64,000 bases of DNA from Bacteroidia bacterium (GCA_021287165.1 JAJTAY010000012.1:17184-81183); one strand, 5' to 3'. Positions 25,889 to 34,013 are shown, numbered from the stretch's first letter. The notes: a model not told the origin generated them from the letters alone. Numbers and translations: made by a program.

Positions 25889-27361
25889 TTAGTTGGAGGG
25901 CACCTGGTAAATGTTGCCGTTGTTGCGGTAGCCCGGCAGGTTTTTAAACCAGTCGGGGAAAAGCACGCCGCTGCTGGTGGCCCAGTCGGCAAACTTAAGA
26001 TGGGCGTTAATAATATCAACCTTTTCGTTGGGATAGTCGAAACGCTCGTAAATGTTTATGGCCCAGGGCAAATTGCCTGCGGTTTTGTAATATCTGCCTG
26101 CAGAAGGCTGGCTGTTGTCGTCCCACATTCCGAAGAAGGAAGAATTGGCCAGGTCGGTAGGCGGATAATCGGGCAGGTGAACTTCTTTTCCGCGCTCTTT
26201 ATTGATGATGAGGAAAGGGTTGAAATTGGGCACATTCACAGCTGCGTAGGCCGGACGCGGCGCCAGGAAATTGATCGTTAACCTGAGGGTGTCGGGCTGC
26301 ACATATGGTTTTCCGGGTTCGGTGTTCACCCCAATTCCGCTTCCTGGGTGCGGGAGTCGGCTGAAAGCATTGTCGAAAGCAATGATGGTAGGCTTCGACT
26401 GTCCTAATTCCAGACCATTTGTTCCAAGGCTGATGAAGTTTTCAGTAAGGGCATAGCCGCTAACCGTTATTATTGTTTGATCAAGTGCCTGATTTGGAAA
26501 CTGATAGCCGAAACCGTTTTCGAGTGAGGCGCCTATGGCCCTGGTAACAAGCGTATTAAAAATTTCTACAACCTGATTTTGCGCATTGGTCACCGTTTTG
26601 AAGCGATAGTCAATCACCAGGTCGTTGAAGTCGTAGTCGCCTTTGGCCGGCCAGAGGTCTTCGAAGGCAAGCGTTCCAAATCCATTGGAAGGAAAGTAAA
26701 TGTTGTAAGCCCGCTCAGGATCGTTGGGATACTCGTCCTCATCGTCCGGAACGCCGTCGCCGTCGGCATCGCTTATGCCTCCGCCGCCACCTCCTCCACC
26801 ATCCAATCCGGGGATAAAGGAGCAATTTCCTCCGTTGTTGGTTGATGGATCGGCAGCATAAATGCCCGGCAAAATGATATCGTCAAGAAACCCGCGTGTT
26901 GTTCCGCCCGAGCCGAAGAAGTTCCAGCATATCTGATAATACCCGGAGGGTGTGATTGGAATATTGATATCAAAAACCGTGGTGTTGGCGTAGGTGTGCG
27001 AGTAGATAAGCGTCTGATTGCCGTTTTGGTCGCAAATGAATACTTCCAAAAACTTTCCGGCTCCGTTCAGCACGTCAATTTTATGTTTAAACTGCAGATT
27101 ACCCGTTCCGTTGAGATACATCCAGGGCGTAATCAATGTGTGCTTACTTGTCATGCTCGACATCTGACCGGTACGCATGCTGAACTGGCCGGTGATAGCA
27201 TTACTTCCTCCAAGGATATTAGTACTTTGAAACATCCAGCATTTGGCAATTTCGGCATTACGCGTACCCGATTCGAAGTCTTGAATTACTTGCGCTTTTA
27301 AACTGACTGACAGCAACAACGCGACACCAATAACCGAGGTATTTGTTATGAGCTTCTTCAT
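25889..27361 (-). CDS. Exported LruC-domain protein
   Basis: This 490-residue protein has a signal peptide (1-23) and a jelly-roll-like N-terminal region (about 25-165). A run of eight glycines leads into an acidic calcium-type stretch, DADGDGVPDDEDEYPNDPE, as in thrombospondin type 3 repeats. A C-terminal LruC domain (about 225-480) follows, recognised by TLAFEDLWPAKGDYDFNDLV. LruC proteins are cell-surface or secreted and of unknown function. No T9SS tail is obvious. A strong GGAGGAAA ribosome site precedes the ATG. It is likely co-transcribed with the small lipoprotein gene 23 bases upstream. Confidence 0.88.
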   Translation of the reverse strand: MKKLITNTSVIGVALLLSVSLKAQVIQDFESGTRNAEIAKCWMFQSTNILGGSNAITGQFSMRTGQMSSMTSKHTLITPWMYLNGTGNLQFKHKIDVLNGAGKFLEVFICDQNGNQTLIYSHTYANTTVFDINIPITPSGYYQICWNFFGSGGTTRGFLDDIILPGIYAADPSTNNGGNCSFIPGLDGGGGGGGGISDADGDGVPDDEDEYPNDPERAYNIYFPSNGFGTLAFEDLWPAKGDYDFNDLVIDYRFKTVTNAQNQVVEIFNTLVTRAIGASLENGFGYQFPNQALDQTIITVSGYALTENFISLGTNGLELGQSKPTIIAFDNAFSRLPHPGSGIGVNTEPGKPYVQPDTLRLTINFLAPRPAYAAVNVPNFNPFLIINKERGKEVHLPDYPPTDLANSSFFGMWDDNSQPSAGRYYKTAGNLPWAINIYERFDYPNEKVDIINAHLKFADWATSSGVLFPDWFKNLPGYRNNGNIYQVPSN

Positions 27362-27384
27362 GATAATTTCCTCCAGAAAAAAAA

Positions 27385-27780
27385 TTAATTATCAGTTTGA
27401 GGTAAATCGGGAATATAATCGAAAGCCACTATTCCATTGCGTATGGGCAGTGTTTTGCTGATTGTTCCAAAACTGACTTTCACTTCCCTGAGGTAGGCCG
27501 GCACAACAAGATTGTAAGTCATATTGGCGTTGATGGCCTGCATGCCTTTATAAAACTCCTGCCCTTCGGGCGATGCGATGTAAACCGTACGGCTCACCGA
27601 AACGGGTACCTGCAATCCTTGAATCAGGACGCTGACGTTTTGGGTGGTCTTCCAATCGAAGTTTGCACTGATTTGCAAATCTTCAATGCTTTTGGGCTTA
27701 TCCGGATTAACATTGTCCTTCTTGCACGATACGAGCGTCAGGGCAAGAATACTAAGCAATATCAGACTTAACTTTTTCAT
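27385..27780 (-). CDS. Small hypothetical lipoprotein
   Basis: The protein is 131 residues from ATG 27780, with a lipoprotein signal: MKKLSLILLSILALTLVSC and Cys19. The mature domain (about 35-128) looks like an all-beta, Ig-like fold, with alternating hydrophobics and a segment KVSFGTISKTLPIRNG. It precedes the LruC gene by 23 bases on the same strand, an arrangement seen for surface LruC proteins, so it may anchor or accompany that protein. Family not recognised. Confidence 0.78.
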   Translation of the reverse strand: MKKLSLILLSILALTLVSCKKDNVNPDKPKSIEDLQISANFDWKTTQNVSVLIQGLQVPVSVSRTVYIASPEGQEFYKGMQAINANMTYNLVVPAYLREVKVSFGTISKTLPIRNGIVAFDYIPDLPQTDN

Positions 27781-27941
27781 GGTATAAAAATATTCATCTA
27801 ATATTAACAAATCAAGTGCCAAATGTTATATTTTATTAATTTTTAATAACTTACGAAATGTGAAGCTATGGAAATATTCCAAAAAAATACGCAAATTCCA
27901 ATTGTGGTACGTCCAATAACAACAAGAACTCCTTCAGGCAC

Positions 27942-27970
27942 AAAAAAGCCGGAACCCAAAAAGTCCCGGC
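27942..27970 (-). terminator. Rho-independent terminator of the sulfur/cytochrome operon
   Basis: On the minus strand GCCGGGAC...GTTCCGGC, a stem with a T-rich loop, is followed by six T. It lies 21 bases after the stop of the last gene of the six-gene operon. Confidence 0.85.
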
Positions 27971-27991
27971 AAATAATACAGCGAATTAAGG

Positions 27992-28612
27992 TTAGCAGCC
28001 TCCGGCGGCTTTTTTCACCTGCGGCTGGCCGGTGGGAACCGCAAAAGAACCAACCGACCGCGGCTGAGCGGCGGAAGTTCCAAAAAACCGATTGTAATCG
28101 TACCGCGCTTTTTCGGCTGTTGTTTGTGCCCACCGAGGCTTGTAATCGTTTAACACACTTTTGTCAATAAAATCTGGATTGTTTGCCAGCGCATAAACAT
28201 TGGTGTAGCCCTTGGCCTGCAAAAGCCATGCTGCCGCCAAAGCATCCGATTCATCTCCGGCTAGGATATAAACCTTCTCCTTATTTTTCAGAAACGACAA
28301 GGTATGCTGTGAAAGAATTGCCGCTGCGGACACTTCAGTCTTGCTTCCAAATTTTTTTGCACCTTCGAATTTAGCCCCATCTAGAAGCACGAGTGCAACA
28401 TTCTTGAGCTTATCCTCCGAGAGCAACTGATTAAGCTGCCAGGGCTTCACGATCAGTTCGCCCGTTATTAGCCGCTGATGAAGTACAGCGTTATCGGTTT
28501 GATATGCCGGGGCGAGCCACCACTGCACGAGCAGTGCAAATAATATAGCTCCCACAAAAAGCAGGGCTGCACCGGTAAGCATTTTATCATTGATATTTTG
28601 CATGGCGTTCAT
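27992..28612 (-). CDS. Membrane-anchored rhodanese-like protein lacking the catalytic Cys, ends in Gly-Gly-Cys
   Basis: This 206-residue protein has one transmembrane helix (12-33) with Lys10 before it, which predicts a periplasmic soluble part. Residues about 40-150 follow a rhodanese pattern (NVALVLLDGAKF, VYILAGDESDALAAAWLLQAKGYTNVYAL), but the catalytic loop reads AGDESD, with no cysteine. The C-terminus is a flexible Pro/Gln/Ala-rich tail ending VKKAAGGC. Cys206 is the only cysteine in the protein. It is the last gene of the operon, 9 bases after the YeeE-rhodanese gene. A sulfur-carrier role for the tail is inference from this layout. Confidence 0.88.
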   Translation of the reverse strand: MNAMQNINDKMLTGAALLFVGAILFALLVQWWLAPAYQTDNAVLHQRLITGELIVKPWQLNQLLSEDKLKNVALVLLDGAKFEGAKKFGSKTEVSAAAILSQHTLSFLKNKEKVYILAGDESDALAAAWLLQAKGYTNVYALANNPDFIDKSVLNDYKPRWAQTTAEKARYDYNRFFGTSAAQPRSVGSFAVPTGQPQVKKAAGGC

Positions 28613-28621
28613 TTTTAGATG

Positions 28622-29842
28622 TTAGCAACCTCCTATTGCACCCGGTGTAGGTTTTGCCGCAGCAGGCACCACAGCCGGCGATGCCGTTTTGGCTTTTATT
28701 CCGGCGCCTGTAGTGAACATTTGTCTGGCATCGGTGCGAAAGCGCTGCCGGAATTGTTCGGATTCCTCGTAGGATTTTGCAACATATTGATTAACAAACA
28801 TGTCCTCTACAAAGCCATTCAAGCCACCTTTCAGCAATTTGAGATTTTCTACCCCTGCCCTGCTGGCCGAAAGCCAGGCTGCTTCGGCATCGGTTGTTGA
28901 ATAGCTCACAAATACCGGCTGTCCGGAGGCCGTGCGCAGGGTATTGAGCGAAACGGGTGTAATGATATCGGCAAGAGGAATATTGACCGATCCGGGCAGG
29001 CTGAATTGGGCAAAATCTTCAGCTTTGCGAACATCAACAATAAACAGATCGTTGCTTTGAGGGTGTAATAGCTTCCACGCCAATTCGTCGGTATCTACAT
29101 ATCGGCCTGGATCATCCAGTTTCTCCAAAAGTTTATCGGCAGAGATCTCGTTCCAGGCCGCCTTCGGACGTTGCGGCAGCACAAATAGCAACAGAGCCAG
29201 GCCAAGCATCATTGCAAATGGCCCGGTGTAGGAAGGATGAAAAAGTCCTTTGGCCACCGGCAGACCATTAACATTGTCTTCGATCTTGCGCGTGATGATG
29301 AAAGCTGCAAGGGCTATGATGACCAGGATGAGGACAAACACATCGCGCGACAAGCCGAGTGAATCGTAAACAAGCAGATTGCCGAGGAAACTTCCCATGT
29401 AAATGGGTTCGAAGATATTATAGAACTGCCCGAACAGGAAGATGCCTATCAACATGCCTATCACAAAAAACATGGCATCAATTTTCCCGATAACCGCAGC
29501 TACCATGCTCGTACCGGGGCAAAAACCGCCAAGAATGAAACCAAAGCCCATGATCACCCCCCCAGCAATGATCGACCAGAGGTAGGTGGGATTGATGTAG
29601 AGCATATCAACTTCGAGCCAGCCCAGATAGCCAAAGAGCTGTATACCAAGAAGAGCAGTGATGGCCGCGGTGAAAAACACCCGCAGCACCACAAAATCGT
29701 AGCCATAGAACACGCCTGCGAGCTTTCGGGAGTTGGAAAAACCTCCCTGCTCGAGTACGTAACCAAAGCCCAGACCAATGACAAAAGCAAAAAACAGATT
29801 TAGGTCGGGATTGATAAAGCCTTGTGGAATAAGTGGTCCCAT
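28622..29842 (-). CDS. YeeE/YedE sulfur transporter fused to a rhodanese-like domain, ends in Gly-Gly-Cys
   Basis: The 406-residue protein has about six transmembrane helices (residues 13-31, 50-68, 88-106, 122-140, 167-184, 205-223) of the YeeE/YedE (TsuA) family, which moves thiosulfate or another sulfur species. The conserved pore motif GGFCPGTS gives Cys108. Residues about 235-345 are a rhodanese fold (DLFIVDVRKAEDF, SLPGSVNIPL, LKGGLNGF) whose catalytic position reads FVSYSTTD, without cysteine. The tail (380-406) is Ala/Pro-rich and ends PGAIGGC. Cys108 and Cys406 are the only two cysteines. It is spaced 9-11 bases from its neighbours. Confidence 0.93.
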   Translation of the reverse strand: MGPLIPQGFINPDLNLFFAFVIGLGFGYVLEQGGFSNSRKLAGVFYGYDFVVLRVFFTAAITALLGIQLFGYLGWLEVDMLYINPTYLWSIIAGGVIMGFGFILGGFCPGTSMVAAVIGKIDAMFFVIGMLIGIFLFGQFYNIFEPIYMGSFLGNLLVYDSLGLSRDVFVLILVIIALAAFIITRKIEDNVNGLPVAKGLFHPSYTGPFAMMLGLALLLFVLPQRPKAAWNEISADKLLEKLDDPGRYVDTDELAWKLLHPQSNDLFIVDVRKAEDFAQFSLPGSVNIPLADIITPVSLNTLRTASGQPVFVSYSTTDAEAAWLSASRAGVENLKLLKGGLNGFVEDMFVNQYVAKSYEESEQFRQRFRTDARQMFTTGAGIKAKTASPAVVPAAAKPTPGAIGGC

Positions 29843-29853
29843 GATGCTGCGAA

Positions 29854-30378
29854 TTAATGTATCCAGAGTTTTCTGAAAAAGTATGCAATAACGTAACCTG
29901 TTCCAAAGATGAAAATCATCGTCAGGAAACCTGCTGTAGAGAGTACGGCCATCCCGCTAAGGGCTGCGCCGCTGGTGCATCCGCGTCCGAATTGTGAGCC
30001 TATGCCGAAAAGAATACCTCCCAGAGTGGCGAAAATAAGACGGCCGGCACTGCTCACGCGTGGGCCTTTGTCGATGGCAAAACCAGCCCTTCCTGAAACA
30101 AAACCGGAAAAAAACGCCCCACCGAGCAGTCCGGCCACGAGATAAACCAGCCAGTTTTTCATTGGACGACCATCGCCATTGGCAAAAAAGGCAGCATAAA
30201 ACGGATGCTCTTTAGCATATTCGGGAGCCACGTGGCCAACAGTTTCTATAACCACGCTCTTGGCTGCTCCGCTGGCCCCCAATCCCCTTCCGGTGATAAA
30301 AAACGAGGCCAGCAATACCATACCGAGCAAGAAACCGGCCAGATATGCATTCATGTAAGGTTTAGGTGTATTATCCAT
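29854..30378 (-). CDS. YeeE/YedE-family sulfur transport protein (second half-type subunit)
   Basis: The 174-residue membrane protein has about four hydrophobic helices (10-29, 76-95, 112-130, 140-168) and the YeeE/YedE signature FGRGCTSGAALSG with its single Cys134. In the YeeE/TsuA fold, two such pseudo-symmetric halves each supply a pore cysteine. Here one half is encoded separately and the other in the next gene (GGFCPGTS), so the two proteins probably form one transporter. It starts 21 bases after the rhodanese lipoprotein gene. Confidence 0.92.
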   Translation of the reverse strand: MDNTPKPYMNAYLAGFLLGMVLLASFFITGRGLGASGAAKSVVIETVGHVAPEYAKEHPFYAAFFANGDGRPMKNWLVYLVAGLLGGAFFSGFVSGRAGFAIDKGPRVSSAGRLIFATLGGILFGIGSQFGRGCTSGAALSGMAVLSTAGFLTMIFIFGTGYVIAYFFRKLWIH

Positions 30379-30399
30379 GATTCCTTATTTTTTTATTGT

Positions 30400-31467
30400 T
30401 TAACAACCTCCCTGGGCAGCCTTCTTGATCTGTCCACCAGCAGAAACCGGACCAGCGGCTGCCCGGGTGAGGGGAAATGTATTTTTCTGAACATCGCTCC
30501 AGGCGTGCGATGGTGGCCAGCCTTCGCGGGTCATCTTGCTGTGCATGAAGGCATTGCTTCCATAAAGTAAGGAATAGGCATCGTATCCCAACATGCGCAG
30601 AAAAGCTACGGCGTGTCCCGAGTGGTGGCCTGTGTAGCAATATAACACCACTTTTCGGTCGGGTGGTATGTTATGCAACATAGCATCGGCAGCCAGCGAT
30701 TTGCGGGGGCTAAACTGAAACGCTCCGGGCAAATGACCAGCCTCTTCGTAGTCGGTTGGCGACCAATAGTTTGCGACAAAGTACCTTTCGGGATGGGCCA
30801 TGAGGGTATCAAACTCGATGAAGTGTTGATCGGTGGTTTCGGCCAACAAGGCAGAGGCTCTTTCGTGGGCAATTTCGTAACCGGTCTTTTTACCTGTCTT
30901 TAGCTTGGGCAAGTCGAACTTTTCTACCGGTTTTTCACCCGCTCCGTATGCCAGGCGGTCGGAGTATTTATCGCTTACCACCTTGTCCCAGCCCGAAGCG
31001 GCAAACGAGGTGTCCCAGGCATTGAGTCCGTAGCGGATGGAAAAAGTATTGTTGTAGCCCAGCAACCTGACAATGCCATTCACCCATGCAGAAAGCTGAC
31101 CACGGCTGCAAACGAAAATCACCTTATCGAATGCGTTGATATCGAGCCGGTTGTCAAGGTAGTCGATCAGTTCGGCTGGCACTATGTTGATAGCACGCGG
31201 GATATGTCCGGCAGCGAACTGCGATGGATCGCGAAGGTCGATAAAAAGGGTATTGCCATTCATGGATTCGTAGGCATCGGTGGCTGTTATGATGGCCGGT
31301 ACCTGTTGCGAATTGATCCAATTACCGTTTTCGTTAAGCCACGAAAGCAGGATGGCTGTCTCGTCCTGAGTTTGGTTTTGATCACCAGACTTACTTCCAC
31401 AGGAACTTAACAAAACACTGGCAATCATTACCGTAAGGCAATATGATAAAACTCGGGCAACGCTCAT
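30400..31467 (-). CDS. Tandem rhodanese lipoprotein ending in Gly-Gly-Cys
   Basis: The 355-residue protein has a lipoprotein signal with LLSSC and Cys23. Two rhodanese domains follow (about 45-160 and 205-325). Both keep a catalytic cysteine: Cys120 in FVCSRGQLS and Cys277 in LYCYTGHHSG. The protein ends IKKAAQGGC (Cys355), the same Gly-Gly-Cys ending found on two other proteins of the operon. It is probably periplasmic and lipid-anchored, moving sulfane sulfur from a thiosulfate-like donor to a thiol. It overlaps the cytochrome b gene by four bases (ATGA), so the two are translationally coupled. Confidence 0.93.
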   Translation of the reverse strand: MSVARVLSYCLTVMIASVLLSSCGSKSGDQNQTQDETAILLSWLNENGNWINSQQVPAIITATDAYESMNGNTLFIDLRDPSQFAAGHIPRAINIVPAELIDYLDNRLDINAFDKVIFVCSRGQLSAWVNGIVRLLGYNNTFSIRYGLNAWDTSFAASGWDKVVSDKYSDRLAYGAGEKPVEKFDLPKLKTGKKTGYEIAHERASALLAETTDQHFIEFDTLMAHPERYFVANYWSPTDYEEAGHLPGAFQFSPRKSLAADAMLHNIPPDRKVVLYCYTGHHSGHAVAFLRMLGYDAYSLLYGSNAFMHSKMTREGWPPSHAWSDVQKNTFPLTRAAAGPVSAGGQIKKAAQGGC

Positions 31468-32117
31468 AATGCATCCTCCTTTTTGGTTTCATCGGATTGG
31501 CCTTCTTCTTCAAGCTCTTCCCAGCCTGTGATCATGGCTTTAAGGTTGGAGGTGACGGTGTGTCCGGTGGTTATAAGATACAGGTGAACCACTACAAATG
31601 AGAGCAGTACAAAAGCGCCAAGGGTGTGCAACACAGCCACCAGCTCAAGATTTTGAATATTGGTGGCTTCAATTTTATCGCCCTGCGGATAGCGATAAAA
31701 CATATAGGCAAGGCCAGTGGTCACCATGATGGGAATGACAAGGATTTTAAGTCCTAGGTAAACTAAGCGCTGCAGCGGGTTGAGTTTGCTCAGTACGGTC
31801 TTTTTGGTGGGGTGCGGGGCATTACGAAAAATGCCGAAGAGGTAAAAATCGAGCTGTGCTTTGAGGTTTTCGGTGGTAGGCAGGTATTGCTTCCACTCGC
31901 CTGTGGTAAAATGCCAGAAAATGGCAAACACGATCAGGATGATAAAGCCCCAGGCTGCCTTGTTGTGAATGTCGACGGCGGTGTCGTAGCCCAACAGGTT
32001 GTAGGAGCTATGGATTTCGAAGCCTGTGATGGCAAGTATAAAGATGAGCAGTGACTGGTTCCAGTGCCAGAAACGCTCAAATCCTTTATAGATATAGACT
32101 TTTTTATGCTTGTTCAT
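31464..32117 (-). CDS. Membrane cytochrome b, quinol-side partner of the octaheme protein
   Basis: The 217-residue protein has about four transmembrane helices and belongs to the cytochrome b561/thiosulfate-reductase gamma type. Candidate heme ligands are His18 in FERFWHW, the His in VDIHNKAAWG, the His in VLHTLGAF, and the paired His in VVVHLYLITTGH. It would take electrons from menaquinol and pass them to the periplasmic octaheme cytochrome encoded 11 bases upstream. The C-terminus is acidic and cytoplasmic. The exact number of b hemes is probably two; the electron direction is inferred from family logic. Confidence 0.9.
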   Translation of the reverse strand: MNKHKKVYIYKGFERFWHWNQSLLIFILAITGFEIHSSYNLLGYDTAVDIHNKAAWGFIILIVFAIFWHFTTGEWKQYLPTTENLKAQLDFYLFGIFRNAPHPTKKTVLSKLNPLQRLVYLGLKILVIPIMVTTGLAYMFYRYPQGDKIEATNIQNLELVAVLHTLGAFVLLSFVVVHLYLITTGHTVTSNLKAMITGWEELEEEGQSDETKKEDAL

Positions 32118-32128
32118 AATGCTGAAGG

Positions 32129-33721
32129 TTATGCGTTTTTTCTGTTCTTTCGTGCGGCCATGAAACGTATTCCGGCATGACCGGCCACCCCGGCAAACGA
32201 TAGTATGAGGAGCAAGCGTCCGGCCATATCGGCGGTTTTATTGCGATCGCGGCCCGGCATATAAAAGTCGTTGAGCCCGGCTAGCCTTCCCTCATTGCTA
32301 CGGGTGTGGCATTCTTTGCAACTCACAGCCTCCTGCCCAGGCGAAACCATGTGATTAACAGGCAGATAAACCTCAGTATCAATGAAAGCGTACTTCCCGC
32401 TGTAAGGCAATCCCGCGTATTCCATCCCTTTTATAATGGCGCTGTCCCAATTGAGGTCGAGCCACAAAGCCCCCTGGCCTTGTGAGCGGTCCCAAAGCTT
32501 GGCTTGCAGAATATGCAAGGTTTCGGGGTCGTAGGGCTGGCGTCCGCGATGCACCTTCACGGGAACAATCTTGCTGTTTTTATCCTTGTAATCGCCAAAC
32601 AGTTTGTTGATTTTCAGCACCTTTTCTGTTGTGTCAATCTTGTCGGTAGTCAGCAAATGGTCGGCTGTTCCATTGAACCACGCATATTCCGGCTTAACGT
32701 TTTTCTCCCATTTGAAATCGCCTTTGGCTGAAGTGTAGATGATGTTGCCATCTTCATCCTTGACCTCGAAGCCTTTTCCGTCCAATTTTTTGGTGGCTGT
32801 GCTCCAGTCCCAGTTCATTTTGGTAGCGTTCACCTTTGCATAGACCGGGATATGGCATGCCTGGCAGGAAACCTTAATGGTATGTTCGTTGAGTATGCTG
32901 CGCACATGGGGTGTTGAGGTGTGGCAGTCTTCGCAGCTCAGGCGGTTGTTGCCCGTTGCAGTTATGCCAAAATAGCGGCCTTTCATCTTGTGATTCTCGG
33001 CAGTGTGGCAGTCTACACATTTCATGTGAATGCCGTCGACGCCCATATGCACATCCACCTGACGTCCTGCGGTCAGCAGGGCAACTTCGAGATCGCCGTG
33101 CTTCACATTGTTGCCTCCTCCGCCAAAGAAGTGGCAGTTGCCGCAGTTTTGGCTGGCAGGCTGACCAACGCTGGCAAGGATTGCTTTAAAATCTGGCCCG
33201 TTTTCGCCCATCACCGGATAACCGGCCATACCCGTAGCTTTCTGATAGGTGCCGGTATTGTCATGGCAAACAACACAGTCGATGTTGAAGGGGTTGTTGA
33301 AGTCGAACGACTTATCGTTCCATCCGTAGCCGGCATGGCACTTCATGCAGCTGCCTTCGTTGGATTGAACGCCGGTGCAAAAGTTGTTGATCAGGTTCTT
33401 CTTGCCGATGTAAACAACACCTTTGCCGGGGATAAAATCTTCGCGTTCCCAGGTGAAGTGCGGGCTATTCAACAACTCATGGCCGCGCTCGGTGTGGCAC
33501 GACAGGCATGCTGCAGTAATCTGGTGCGGATTGTCGAAGTTCTGCTGCAGTATGGCAAACTTGCCATGGTCCACGCCCGGCTGATGCCCTTTTGTGTACC
33601 TTTCCCGCAACTCGTTGATCCGCGTCCGGTCTTCGGAGGGCTGGCGCAATGCAAAAGTAATAATGACGAGCGGAGCTATTACGGCAAGGAAAAAAACTAG
33701 TGCTTTGGTAATTGGCTTCAT
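32129..33721 (-). CDS. Octaheme c-type cytochrome, tetrathionate reductase family
   Basis: The 530-residue protein carries eight CxxCH heme sites at Cys72, 125, 149, 193, 235, 263, 286 and 468, with the wide gap before the last site that marks the octaheme tetrathionate reductase (OTR) family. An N-terminal signal-anchor (6-25) exports it, and a C-terminal helix (501-522) followed by a basic tail would fix it in the inner membrane. Family members reduce tetrathionate, nitrite or hydroxylamine; which one applies here is unknown. It leads the operon with cytochrome b, rhodaneses and sulfur transporters, which favours a sulfur substrate. There is an additional Cys at 115. Confidence 0.93.
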   Translation of the reverse strand: MKPITKALVFFLAVIAPLVIITFALRQPSEDRTRINELRERYTKGHQPGVDHGKFAILQQNFDNPHQITAACLSCHTERGHELLNSPHFTWEREDFIPGKGVVYIGKKNLINNFCTGVQSNEGSCMKCHAGYGWNDKSFDFNNPFNIDCVVCHDNTGTYQKATGMAGYPVMGENGPDFKAILASVGQPASQNCGNCHFFGGGGNNVKHGDLEVALLTAGRQVDVHMGVDGIHMKCVDCHTAENHKMKGRYFGITATGNNRLSCEDCHTSTPHVRSILNEHTIKVSCQACHIPVYAKVNATKMNWDWSTATKKLDGKGFEVKDEDGNIIYTSAKGDFKWEKNVKPEYAWFNGTADHLLTTDKIDTTEKVLKINKLFGDYKDKNSKIVPVKVHRGRQPYDPETLHILQAKLWDRSQGQGALWLDLNWDSAIIKGMEYAGLPYSGKYAFIDTEVYLPVNHMVSPGQEAVSCKECHTRSNEGRLAGLNDFYMPGRDRNKTADMAGRLLLILSFAGVAGHAGIRFMAARKNRKNA

Positions 33722-33808
33722 TTCATCCAGTTATTATTTTAATATCTTGTATATCTGCTCTTTGTGTTATTGTTACAAACTGAACAGATTAATTCACATT
33801 GATATATG

Positions 33809-33816
33809 CAAATGTA
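33809..33816 (-). promoter_or_regulatory. Putative -7 box for the octaheme/sulfur operon
   Basis: TACATTTG on the minus strand is a perfect TAnnTTTG match, 88 bases upstream of the octaheme cytochrome ATG. It lies back to back with a plus-strand box at 33832, so the two operons may share regulation. Confidence 0.55.
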
Positions 33817-33831
33817 TAGATATATAATATC

Positions 33832-33839
33832 TACCTTTG
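33832..33839 (+). promoter_or_regulatory. Putative distal -7 box for cydAB
   Basis: TACCTTTG matches TAnnTTTG and points towards cydA. It would give a leader of about 245 bases that begins with the inverted repeat at 33849-33936. Confidence 0.45.
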
Positions 33840-33848
33840 TCAGTGAGT

Positions 33849-33936
33849 TAATTTATGCAGTTTCTAAATATCATTGTAAAATTATGTTTTTCAGTTGTTT
33901 AGTTATCAATACCTAATTTAGAAACATTATAAATTA
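33849..33936. repeat. Long inverted repeat in the cydAB leader
   Basis: The arms at 33849-33869 and 33916-33936 pair over 8 bp (TAATTTAT/ATAAATTA), a 3-base mismatch and 10 bp (GTTTCTAAAT/ATTTAGAAAC), with a 46-base loop. It lies in the 369-base gap between the divergent octaheme operon and cydA, just after the divergent promoter boxes. It may be a leader hairpin or a regulator site. I see no other gene in this gap. Confidence 0.65.
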
Positions 33937-34013
33937 GTGTGGCTGTGTTTTTTATCCATTAACTACCCGAAAAAGAAAATGACTACATATGTTCAGACGT
34001 TAACACAAGGTTT

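Noticed and set aside
33890..33910. FNR-like site TTGTTTAGTTATCAA between octaheme operon and cydA
   Set aside because: The half-sites are off by one base from the TTGAT-N4-ATCAA spacing. It is too weak to call without comparative evidence.
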